From positions 1-33,297 of the forward strand of contig DATBDZ010000245.1 in NCBI GenBank assembly GCA_036276235.1: DNA of 33,297 nt. The letters are read 5' to 3'. Origin of the DNA: JANWHF01 sp036276235. GTDB taxonomy: Bacteria; Planctomycetota; Phycisphaerae; Tepidisphaerales; Tepidisphaeraceae. Shown here one piece after another: positions 15,347-23,303 of this stretch. A program made the translations under genes and the position numbers. The notes beneath the pieces are model-generated. The model was not told the DNA's origin. It searched no databases and saw only the letters and a list, made by a program, of their open reading frames with translations. Position 1 is the first letter of the stretch. The number at the start of each line of letters is the position of its first letter.

Positions 15347-15405
15347 CGGCGGGCGGTGCCCGCCCTACGGGAAGACTGCTCTCGTAGGGCGGGCATTGCC
15401 CGCCG
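15347..15405. repeat. Palindromic repeat, family GGCGGGCAATGCCCGCCCTACG, copy 2
   Basis: Arms 15347-15369 and 15383-15405 are complementary at 21 of 23 positions, loop 13 bases. It lies 41 bases before the start of the metallo-hydrolase gene, in the gap between two divergent genes. Confidence 0.85.
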
Positions 15406-15446
15406 CGATCGTCTGGATTTCGTGCGCACAGAGGAGAAGTGACTCA

Positions 15447-16361
15447 GTGAGCCATTGGCGAACCGTTACCGATTTTGCAAAGAAGCGTCCGATTATGATG
15501 CGCGTGGCCGATCGGCTGGGCCGCAGTCGTGGTCGGCTGCATTTGCTGGATCGATTGAATCCCCCGCCGCGCCCGCGATTGCGGATTGATCTGTCGCGCT
15601 GGCTCGAGCATGAGCTTGCCGCCGCCTGGATCGGCCACGCCACGATTCTGCTTCGCGTCGGCGGGATGACGGTGCTGACCGATCCTGTTCTCTCCAATCG
15701 CGTCGGGCTGGGAATGGGCCTGTTCACAGTAGGCCCGCGGCGTCAGGTCGCGCCGGCCCTCTCGCTCGCCCAGCTTCCGCCAATCGATCTGATCCTGATT
15801 TCGCATGCCCACTTCGATCACCTGGATCGCCCGACCCTAGCGCGGCTGCCGAAGCGCACGCGCGTGATCACCGCCGCCCATACGCGCGATCTGATCGATG
15901 ATCTGGGTTTCCGAAATGTCAGTGAGTTGCGGTGGGGCGAGGATCTCAATATCGGTAACGATGTCCGCATCAGCGCTCACGCCGTGCGGCACTGGGGCGC
16001 ACGGACTATTTACGATCAGCATCGCGGCTTCAACTCATACCTAATAGAAGCCGGCCGCCGCCGCGTTCTTTATGGCGGCGACACCGCCTATCATGAAGGC
16101 TTCGCCGAAGTGGGGCGGGTCGATCTGGCGATTCTCGGGATCGGCGCCTACGACCCGTACATCGCAATGCACGCCTCCCCCGAGCAGGCGTGGAAGATGG
16201 CCGATCATGTAAAGGCTGATTTCATTTTGCCGATGCACCACAGCACATTTCGCCTAAGCCACGAGCCGCGCGGCGAGCCGATGGAGCGTCTGCTCGCTAC
16301 GGCGGGTCGCGACGCTGATCGCGTGGTGATTCGCGAAGTGGGAGCTCAGTGGGCCGCGTAG
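15447..16361 (+). CDS. Metallo-beta-lactamase-fold hydrolase (UlaG/NAPE-PLD-like)
   Basis: A cytoplasmic metal-dependent hydrolase of the MBL fold; its substrate cannot be told. Seen: WIGHATILL (about residues 61-69) and VLTDPVLSNR, typical of the UlaG/NAPE-PLD-like branch; the metal motif HAHFDHLD at about 120-127; a later His at HAVRHWG; YGGDTAYHEGF with the bridging Asp; and LPMHHSTF near the end supplying the last His. This branch includes lactonases and phosphodiesterases acting on acyl-phospholipids. GTG 15447 is preceded by GAGGAGAAG with seven bases between, giving 304 residues; an upstream TTG at 15396 would put the N-terminus inside the palindromic repeat, so it is unlikely. It ends 271 bases from the convergent HEAT/TPR gene. 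Confidence 0.88.
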   Translation: MSHWRTVTDFAKKRPIMMRVADRLGRSRGRLHLLDRLNPPPRPRLRIDLSRWLEHELAAAWIGHATILLRVGGMTVLTDPVLSNRVGLGMGLFTVGPRRQVAPALSLAQLPPIDLILISHAHFDHLDRPTLARLPKRTRVITAAHTRDLIDDLGFRNVSELRWGEDLNIGNDVRISAHAVRHWGARTIYDQHRGFNSYLIEAGRRRVLYGGDTAYHEGFAEVGRVDLAILGIGAYDPYIAMHASPEQAWKMADHVKADFILPMHHSTFRLSHEPRGEPMERLLATAGRDADRVVIREVGAQWAA

Positions 16362-16447
16362 GCGTGACACGCGCGTCTCGCGCAAGCCGCGTGTAACTTT
16401 TATTTGTGGCGATATTCGTGGGAGAAGGCGTCCAAGTCAGAATAACT

Positions 16448-16528
16448 GTCATACTGAGACTGAGGTACACCGAAGCATCTGGCCGCTCGTGAGAACAGGC
16501 CAGATGCTTCGGAGTACCTCAGCATGAC
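16448..16528. repeat. Palindromic repeat, family GTACTCCGAAGCATCTGGCC, copy 2
   Basis: Left arm 16448-16484 (GTCATACTGAGACTGAGGTACACCGAAG...) and right arm 16498-16528 are complementary over about 30 positions; the left arm has a six-base insertion and two mismatches. It sits between two convergent genes, where a long RNA hairpin could end transcripts from both sides. The remaining ~190 bases of this 271-base gap show no gene. Confidence 0.85.
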
Positions 16529-16632
16529 GGGGTGCGCGTGCGGCGAAAAGCTTGAATCCAACTCGATCTGGCCCATCAATGCCGTACGCCACATTCGAGC
16601 GCCGCACCCCGCAAGCCGCCCATGCCAGACAG

Positions 16633-19236
16633 CTACGAACCACTCTTCTGCGCCGCCTTGAACCGCTCAAGCTGCTTCTTGTGATGTTCGACGTTCGGCT
16701 CCAGCTCGATACAGCGGTTCATCGCGGTGATCGCCTCGGCAATCTGTCCGCGCTGGAAATAGACTTCGGCGAGCGTATCGAGGCTCGCGGTGTTGGCCGG
16801 CTCCAACGCCGTTGCGTGCAAGGCTTGCTTGAGCGCGTCGTCCAGATTGCGGCGGCATTTGCCGGCGAGCCAGGCCTGCAGGTTTTCCAGCGGGCCGCTA
16901 TTTGGATAAATCTTCGCGAGCTTTGCGTAGGCGGTCATCGCGGTGTCGAACAAATCGTCGGCTTCTTTTGGCCGACTGTGCTGCTGAAAATCATTCACGA
17001 GCTGAATCATCGCATCAGCGTCGCCCGGCGATGTGGCGCGGCAGCGCTGCGCTTCAGCCAACGCGCCGGCCCAATCGCCCGCCTTGATCAGTGCCTCGGC
17101 GCGCGTTCGATGGATCAGTGCCGGCACCGCCGAGTTTGCCCAGGCATCAGCAAAGCTCACGTTGTATTTGAGATTCTGCAGAAACGCGCGTTCCCACAAT
17201 CGCACCGCCGTCGCCGGATCATTCTTTGCCAGCGCATCGTCACCACGAAGTCGAATGACGTGGCACAATCCCCACGACAGAAATGGCGCGGTCGGCAGGA
17301 TCGTTTCATGCTCGCGGCGGGCGTCGTCGGCAAGCCCGCCGCGCGACATGATGTCCGCAAGATCAACTCGCGCGACGTCATTCGACAGCGGCAACAGATG
17401 GGCCAGATCAAGCAGCTCTCGGGCGCGCTTTGATTGACCAAGCTGGCTGAGCGCGGCGGCTTGGGATGCAAGCGGCCCTGGCCGCGAGCGGTCGCGCTCC
17501 CAAGCCAGGTGATATGACGTTGCCGCTCCCGACCACTCCTTTCGCGCCGCCTGACAATCGCCGACGCGGATCATTGGGTCGGGAATCGATGACGCCTGCG
17601 CCAATGTGCGGAAGCATTCTTCCGCCAGATCGGCCTGGCCGAATGCGAGCAAGGTCTGGCCGATATTCGAGAGGGCATCGTCTCGCGCCACGGAGGGAAC
17701 GGCCAGCCGGCTCGCCTCTTCGCGCGCCGCCTCGGCAATTTCGCGCAATTGCGCCGGCGGCATTTGTCCGCCCGCCATCGTCTTCAGCGTCTTAAATAGA
17801 TCCGCCGTTTGCGCATTCGGCTGCTGGCGGCGGAGCGTTTCCAGCCAGAAGCTGGCCGGAAATGATTCGGCAAATCCGCCGTGGGCGAGTAATTCTGCCG
17901 CCGCCTCACCCCGCGCAAGAGAAAGGGCGCGAATCAGCACTTCTTCCGCTTTCGCGGCACCGTCTATTTCGCGGCGGGCGTCGATGATGTCGCCCCACGT
18001 GCCGATATCTGGCCGCCGGCCGCTTTCCAGGTCGTCGAGTTTCTTGTGGGCTTCATCAAGCCGGCCGGCAAACCGCAGCGCCAAGGCGGATCGCGCCTGC
18101 AATCGCGGAAGCTGCGGGAAATGCTCGGCATCCGCCGTCGCCACCAGGTTCAACGCCCGCTGATACTCCATCCGCGGAAGCAGGTAATCGAACGCCCGCA
18201 AATAATCCTTATGACGGATGAGAATATCGATCCCATCCTCCGCGCGATCTTCCAGAAACAGAATCTCGGCGCATTTGGGATAGTCGTCCGGATGTTGCGC
18301 GGCATGCGCCTTGATCGCGATGGCGGCACGAACATGCCCGTCGCTGTCGCCGGCCAGTCGCTCAAATGCCGCCGCGAAACCCAGTGCCTCGATCGACGCG
18401 CTGTCGCCGATGCGCGATTGATACCGGGCGGCCAGCGTTTTCCAGTCCTCCAGCTCGATGAGCATGTGATCGAGCAAGGGCGGATCGCCAATCTGCTCGG
18501 CGGCCCAGCGCGCGGTTTTTAAATCGCCGGCGGCGCGCGCCAGAAACACCAGCTCACGCAGTGCGCCCCGATCGGATGCCGGCGAGAGCGTCGCCTTCAG
18601 CTCGGCGAGCTTTGGCGCCAGCTCGCCACGCACCAATAGAAGCGCCGCATAGTCGCGGGCTGCCGCCTCGATAATCGGTGCGGCAGCGGTCAACAATGCC
18701 TGGGCGCGCGGGATGTCGCCGTCGGCGATCAGCGACTGTGCGCCTTCATGCGCGTGCGGCACCAGTGCATCGAGAATCGCCTGTTGGCGCGTGGGATCCT
18801 TTTCACTTTTGCGGACCGCAAGGAGCACTCGAATACCGCGCAGCCCCAAGTCAGAGAGCCGCGCAACCGCGACGCTGCGCTGTGCTTCATCACCGGTCTG
18901 ATACTGGCCCAGAAGCTCGATGACTTCCGGCGGCGTATCCGGAAGCAGGCCATAAGTAATGTTGTGAAGAATCGCCGAGGCGCGGCGAGCAACCTCGGGG
19001 CTTTGGTCTTTGCTCGCCTGGCGAAGCAGCGGCTCGGCCGCCGCGCCGGCGATCCAAAGCTCGCGCGTCGCTTGCTCGCGCACCGCCGGGTCCGGGTCGT
19101 CCAACTGAAGAATCTGTGATGAGAGCAAGTTCTGCGGCGGCGCCTCCGCCAGCGCCGTCACGCGCGGCGATGCGCCTATAACCAGGCATGCGATCAAAAC
19201 CATACATCTCAACAAGATCGCCTCACGTTTGACCAT
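16633..19236 (-). CDS. Exported HEAT/TPR repeat protein
   Basis: An 867-residue protein, probably periplasmic or anchored, acting as a scaffold; no enzymatic motif. ATG 19236 gives a clear signal peptide (MVKREAILLRCMVLIACLVI, then GASPRVTALAEA); an ATG at 19269 adds 11 residues ahead of it, and neither has a good ribosome binding site. Residues about 35-130 look like HEAT-type helical pairs (DPAVREQATRELWIAGAAAE, then SPEVARRASAILHNI). From about 180 onward the protein is alpha-helical with repeated A/L/G patterns of tetratricopeptide units. These are best seen near the C-terminus: DWAGALAEAQRCRATSPGDA, then NTASLDTLAEVYFQRGQIAE followed by AITAMNRCIELEPN. Such HEAT-plus-TPR proteins are common in planctomycetes with no known role. 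No obvious partner lies next to it. Confidence 0.85.
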   Translation of the reverse strand: MVKREAILLRCMVLIACLVIGASPRVTALAEAPPQNLLSSQILQLDDPDPAVREQATRELWIAGAAAEPLLRQASKDQSPEVARRASAILHNITYGLLPDTPPEVIELLGQYQTGDEAQRSVAVARLSDLGLRGIRVLLAVRKSEKDPTRQQAILDALVPHAHEGAQSLIADGDIPRAQALLTAAAPIIEAAARDYAALLLVRGELAPKLAELKATLSPASDRGALRELVFLARAAGDLKTARWAAEQIGDPPLLDHMLIELEDWKTLAARYQSRIGDSASIEALGFAAAFERLAGDSDGHVRAAIAIKAHAAQHPDDYPKCAEILFLEDRAEDGIDILIRHKDYLRAFDYLLPRMEYQRALNLVATADAEHFPQLPRLQARSALALRFAGRLDEAHKKLDDLESGRRPDIGTWGDIIDARREIDGAAKAEEVLIRALSLARGEAAAELLAHGGFAESFPASFWLETLRRQQPNAQTADLFKTLKTMAGGQMPPAQLREIAEAAREEASRLAVPSVARDDALSNIGQTLLAFGQADLAEECFRTLAQASSIPDPMIRVGDCQAARKEWSGAATSYHLAWERDRSRPGPLASQAAALSQLGQSKRARELLDLAHLLPLSNDVARVDLADIMSRGGLADDARREHETILPTAPFLSWGLCHVIRLRGDDALAKNDPATAVRLWERAFLQNLKYNVSFADAWANSAVPALIHRTRAEALIKAGDWAGALAEAQRCRATSPGDADAMIQLVNDFQQHSRPKEADDLFDTAMTAYAKLAKIYPNSGPLENLQAWLAGKCRRNLDDALKQALHATALEPANTASLDTLAEVYFQRGQIAEAITAMNRCIELEPNVEHHKKQLERFKAAQKSGS

Positions 19237-19384
19237 TGCATTGTCGCCGCCGGTGGCAGCGCGGTCCATATCAAATGTCTGCGCTCACCATGAATATCGG
19301 CCGTTGCGGTGCACGATGGGGACGAATCTTAGCCATGCCCATCAGGTAATCGTTCACCGATAGAATTCTCCCTGACACGTGACT

Positions 19385-19438
19385 GGAAGTACTCCCGACC
19401 CCCTTCCTTCGCCCGGGAAGTACTCCCGACCCCCTTCC
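19385..19438. repeat. Two direct copies of a 23-base unit (REP-like)
   Basis: GGAAGTACTCCCGACCCC followed by CTTCC occurs at 19385-19407 and again at 19416-19438, period 31 bases, linked by TTCGCCCG. The unit resembles the GGGTCGGGAGT-type repetitive sequences associated with REP-processing tyrosine transposases in other bacteria; that link is from memory, and no such transposase is in the window. Confidence 0.8.
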
Positions 19439-19530
19439 ATCGCGCGTATCGGATCGGGCGGGCGAATTGATCAAGGCCGCATTCGTCTGCGTTGATCGCG
19501 ATGTTACAATCGGTTCTGGAGATCCTGGTC

Positions 19531-21426
19531 ATGGCTGAAGCATCCTCGACGATGCTTGTGAATCCTGCCCGCCACGATGAACCAGCGCCGCGCCCGCGTT
19601 GGTTGATTGTGGTGGCGCTGGTTTGTGGCGCGATGCTATGCGCGCTGTGGTATCTGACATTGCCACGCCTGATGCCGCGGCCGCGCAGCGGCATACAGTC
19701 GGCGCTTTGGTCTGACCTGGGGGCACAGTGCGGGGTCGTGGTGATTGCCGGTCTTTTGGCCTGGATGCCATTTTCACATCGACTCTTGCAGCGCGCATTC
19801 GATCGGGCGCGACGTCCATCGAAGGCGGCGCGGGCCGTGACGGCTGCAATGCTCGGCGGCGCAGCGGCGTTCTATTGCTATTGCAACGCGGTCTTCCAAC
19901 AGCGAACGATGCTGCCCTTCTGGCACGATGAGATGATGCATCGCGTGCAGACGCAGATCCTGGCCGAGGGGCATTTATGGATGCCCGCGCATCCGCTGGC
20001 GAAGTTCTTCGAGTCGTTTTATCTGTTCACCACGCCGGTCTACACGCCCAACTATTTTCCCGGCACCGCGATGCTGCACGTGCCCGGCGTTTGGATGGGC
20101 CTGCCTTATTTTGCGATCCCGCTCTGCATCGCCGGCGCAACCGCGGCGCTGCTTTATCTGGTTGTCACGAAATTGCTCGATGGCGTCAGCGGAATCCTGG
20201 CGGTCCTTGTACTGGTTTCGGTACGCATATTTCGCATGCTTTCGCTGATGGAGATGTCCCATGCCGCGATGCTGATGTGGGAGCTGCTTTTTTTCTGGCT
20301 GTGGCTGGCATGGCGCGAGAATCCAAAGGCGCGATGGATTTGGCTTGCGGGGGCGGTCGCGGGGTGGGCCGCCATCACGCGTCCCGTCGATGCCGCCTGC
20401 ATTGTCTTGCCCCTTTCGCTAGGATGGGGTTTCGATCTGATCAAGCGGCAGGGAGCCAGAGGGGTCGCAACAGCCCTAGTGATGGCGTCGCTCGCCGCCG
20501 CGCCGTTTATCGCGATACAACTTGCTCTCGATTACGGCGTCACCGGTCACGTGCTTCACTCGCCGCTGGGTGAATATGACCACAAGTATTTTCAGAATGA
20601 GGGCCTTGGTTTTCACAAACCCGATCCGAATTTCCGTCCCCCCGTGGCTTTGCCGCAGTTCCAATTGATCTATCGCTACTTTCTGTACCCGATGATGGCC
20701 ATCTATACGCCGGCCGACGCATTTACAGAGTTCTTTCGCGATCGGCTGCCGACGGCCGTCAATGCGATGATTGCATCTTCCTTCCTTCTACCGCTGTTGG
20801 CCGCCGGCGTACTCGGACTTCGCACCCGCGCCCGGGCCGCCTTTTGCGCGATCGCACCGCTGTTCATGCTGGCAATGGTTTTCTACTTCATATTTCTTGA
20901 CCACTATTGCGCTACGATGGTGGCGGGGATCATTGTCTTAATGTTGCTTGGCGCCGAGGTGATTGTCACCGGCTTCAAATCGATTCCCCAACTGAGAATT
21001 GCCGTGCCGCTGGCAATTGCCGGGCTGGCGATCCTCGGGTTGCCGGGCATCAGTGGACGTATCGAATATTCGACGCGCAATAGGGCGACGATGGAGATGA
21101 ACTATCATTCGATCCCCACGGAGGTCGAATTGCCGGCGATCGTGCTCTTTCGCTTTGACACCCCCAACCTGGGGGCTTTTCACGAAGAACCCGTTTACAA
21201 CTGGGACGTGGCATGGCCGGATCAGGCGCAGATTATCCGCGCGCATGATCTGGGCGATCAAAACATCGAGTTGTTCCGTTATTACGCAGCGAAGCAACCC
21301 GACCGGCACGTCTACATTTTTGACCGGGGAGACTTCACGCTCAAGTCGCTTGGGCGCGTTGCCGATCTGGCACAGTCTACTCCGCAGAGCGCTCATTCCG
21401 TGGGCGAATCGCGGTCCAAACTATAA
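19531..21426 (+). CDS. GT39-like integral membrane protein (type A), plus-strand copy
   Basis: A polytopic membrane protein of about 631 residues, with around ten hydrophobic helices in the first 520 residues and a soluble C-terminal part. The first extracytoplasmic loop has PFWHDEMMHRVQTQIL, fitting the acidic catalytic motif of GT39/ArnT-like enzymes that move sugars from polyprenyl-phosphate carriers to proteins or lipids on the outer face of the membrane. The acceptor is unknown. It is a paralogue of 25178-27193: shared blocks include FFESF...YFPGTA, APGVW/VPGVW, AGWAAITRPVDA, and the C-terminal EEPVYNW(D/N)VAWPD...RAHDLG. ATG 19531 has GGAG nine bases upstream and is preferred over TTG 19492. 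Its last 34 bases overlap the end of the convergent 21393-23291 gene. Confidence 0.82.
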   Translation: MAEASSTMLVNPARHDEPAPRPRWLIVVALVCGAMLCALWYLTLPRLMPRPRSGIQSALWSDLGAQCGVVVIAGLLAWMPFSHRLLQRAFDRARRPSKAARAVTAAMLGGAAAFYCYCNAVFQQRTMLPFWHDEMMHRVQTQILAEGHLWMPAHPLAKFFESFYLFTTPVYTPNYFPGTAMLHVPGVWMGLPYFAIPLCIAGATAALLYLVVTKLLDGVSGILAVLVLVSVRIFRMLSLMEMSHAAMLMWELLFFWLWLAWRENPKARWIWLAGAVAGWAAITRPVDAACIVLPLSLGWGFDLIKRQGARGVATALVMASLAAAPFIAIQLALDYGVTGHVLHSPLGEYDHKYFQNEGLGFHKPDPNFRPPVALPQFQLIYRYFLYPMMAIYTPADAFTEFFRDRLPTAVNAMIASSFLLPLLAAGVLGLRTRARAAFCAIAPLFMLAMVFYFIFLDHYCATMVAGIIVLMLLGAEVIVTGFKSIPQLRIAVPLAIAGLAILGLPGISGRIEYSTRNRATMEMNYHSIPTEVELPAIVLFRFDTPNLGAFHEEPVYNWDVAWPDQAQIIRAHDLGDQNIELFRYYAAKQPDRHVYIFDRGDFTLKSLGRVADLAQSTPQSAHSVGESRSKL

Positions 21427-23291
21427 ATGTAAATCGACCCGCCGAGCACGGTGATCGCTTCGCTCTTATGCTCGCGGAGCGTGCGGCACGCGTGGCCCCA
21501 GTATTGCAACTGCGGCTCCGGTCGCTGCTGGTAGTAAGTCCATTGCAGCATCGTCGCGCTGATCGCAATCACCCCGCGCGGCGACATCTCGGCGATCGTT
21601 CGCGGCGGCTTGCCTGACGGGTCCGGCGGCGCGGTGCTGCCGGGCATATTGATGTAGTGCAAACCGTAATAATGCGGATCGGCCGTTCCGAAATACCAGA
21701 GATACATCGGCGTATCCGGATGCTTCTTCTGCCAGTCGGCAAGCAGTTTCAGATCCTGGCCCCAATCGAGGTTGGAATCGCTCAAGAGCGCCAGCCCGCC
21801 GCGCTCTCCGCCGCACGCGACGTTGAAGAATGGGATAAAATCCCCAAACGCCGTCAGCGTTTCCACTGCCAATCCCACTCCAAGGGCCAGGGCGATTCCC
21901 ATGGCGCGCTTTTGATTTGTCTTGACGTAAGGCACGAACGCCAAGCCGACGCCGATGAACACGAACGGGTAAATCGGAAACAGATGCCGAATCCCCAGAT
22001 TGATGCTGCCGGCCATCAGCGAAAGGCTATAGAGCGCGATCGGCACCGCGATGCAAATCGCCGTCCAGGCACCATGCGTCGGCCGGCGCCATCGGAATGA
22101 AACCGCGCAGGCAAGAGTGATCGCCGCCAGGGTCGCGAGCGGCGTTTTGAAAATGAACGCGAGTGGGAAGTAATACCACCAGCCGTAAGCGCCGTACTGG
22201 CCGATCAGAAAACTGCTGCGGCGCGTTCCCGTTTCATAGTTGCGGACGATTCCATTGGTGAACGGCTCCGGGAGAATGTGATGATCCTCCAGAAACAGCG
22301 CGAGGCGCGGCACAAGATCAGGGGTCGTCGCATCCACTTCCTGCGGCGTCGGCATATGCGTGTGGCTCGTATCCTTCAGCATCAGTTGCAGCTCAACATG
22401 CCGATGAACGACGTAGTGCGATTCCAGATGAAATGACGGATCGGGCGAGGGATTGAAACGAAAACGGTAGCAGCCCCAGATGAATCCGTAAGAGAGCAGC
22501 AGACAGACGACGCCGATGCCAACTGTCGCCACGAGCTTGCGCCCGCGCGACGCAATTGGCCGGCCAAGAACAACCCACGCCTCGGGCAACAGCGCGCGGC
22601 AGATCAGCGCCACCGCCACCATCGGCCCAAACACCGGCCCGGTGAATTTAGTGCAGAGCGTCGCGCCGCACATCAGCCCCAGTGCGATGATACGCAGGGC
22701 TGAAGCTCGCCGGCCGACAGCCCACACTGCCGCAAATAGCGCGACTGCCGCCAGCGCCATCGCCACGTCATTTTTCACGAGTGGCGAATGCGCGATCAGA
22801 TTCGGATCGAGACAGAAGAGCACCATTGCCGCCGCGGCGCACGCGCCGCCGCCGATGCGCCAGCCCCAAGCCGCCATGATAATTGCCGTCAGGGCGCCCA
22901 GCGCCAGCATCATTACCCGCGAGCGATTTAGAAATGCGTCGGCGTCATTTCCGGGCGTGCGGTAGAGCGTATTGGCTGAAAAGGTGAGCTCGTCGCCGAC
23001 GTCGTGTGCCGCCTGCCGCCATTCCGGCGAGTTGAAATCCGCATGCAGTGAATCCCTCGTCTGGATAAGGCCCGCCCAGTAATAAGGCAGGGGAGGGTCC
23101 CAAGGAGAGATGCGATAGTCGTCCAGCCGCGTCATCGTCCAGGCTTGGATCGAGTCATTAGGCTCATCGTAAGTCGCGCATCGATCGCGCACCGCGAACC
23201 AGGCGGTGGTCACAAACAGCACCAACATCGCGGCACAGACCGTGAGACACGAAAGCGATGCCCGCGAAAATTGGCGGCCGATGAATCGCAT
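21393..23291 (-). CDS. GT39-like integral membrane protein (type B), third gene of operon
   Basis: A polytopic protein of about 632 residues, paralogous along its whole length to the gene just upstream (23304-25181). Shared landmarks: CATYDEP/SATYDEP in the first outer loop, carrying the Asp-Glu pair expected for GT39-type catalysis; YRTPGNDAD; FCLDPNL(I/V)AH(S/A)PLVKNDV; CTKFTGPVFGP; YGWWYYFPLAFIFKTP; LGIRHLFPIYPF; and SNLDWGQDLKLLADWQKKHP in the C-terminal soluble part. Probably transfers a sugar from a polyprenyl-phosphate donor; acceptor unknown. ATG 23291 is preferred over TTG 23303 because AGGTGA, the end of the preceding gene, lies upstream at workable distance. It begins within 15 bases of the previous stop, so it is co-transcribed. 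Its 3' end overlaps the convergent plus-strand gene by 34 bases. Confidence 0.83.
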   Translation of the reverse strand: MRFIGRQFSRASLSCLTVCAAMLVLFVTTAWFAVRDRCATYDEPNDSIQAWTMTRLDDYRISPWDPPLPYYWAGLIQTRDSLHADFNSPEWRQAAHDVGDELTFSANTLYRTPGNDADAFLNRSRVMMLALGALTAIIMAAWGWRIGGGACAAAAMVLFCLDPNLIAHSPLVKNDVAMALAAVALFAAVWAVGRRASALRIIALGLMCGATLCTKFTGPVFGPMVAVALICRALLPEAWVVLGRPIASRGRKLVATVGIGVVCLLLSYGFIWGCYRFRFNPSPDPSFHLESHYVVHRHVELQLMLKDTSHTHMPTPQEVDATTPDLVPRLALFLEDHHILPEPFTNGIVRNYETGTRRSSFLIGQYGAYGWWYYFPLAFIFKTPLATLAAITLACAVSFRWRRPTHGAWTAICIAVPIALYSLSLMAGSINLGIRHLFPIYPFVFIGVGLAFVPYVKTNQKRAMGIALALGVGLAVETLTAFGDFIPFFNVACGGERGGLALLSDSNLDWGQDLKLLADWQKKHPDTPMYLWYFGTADPHYYGLHYINMPGSTAPPDPSGKPPRTIAEMSPRGVIAISATMLQWTYYQQRPEPQLQYWGHACRTLREHKSEAITVLGGSIYIYSLDRDSPTE

Positions 23292-23303
23292 TGCCGGGGA
23301 CAA

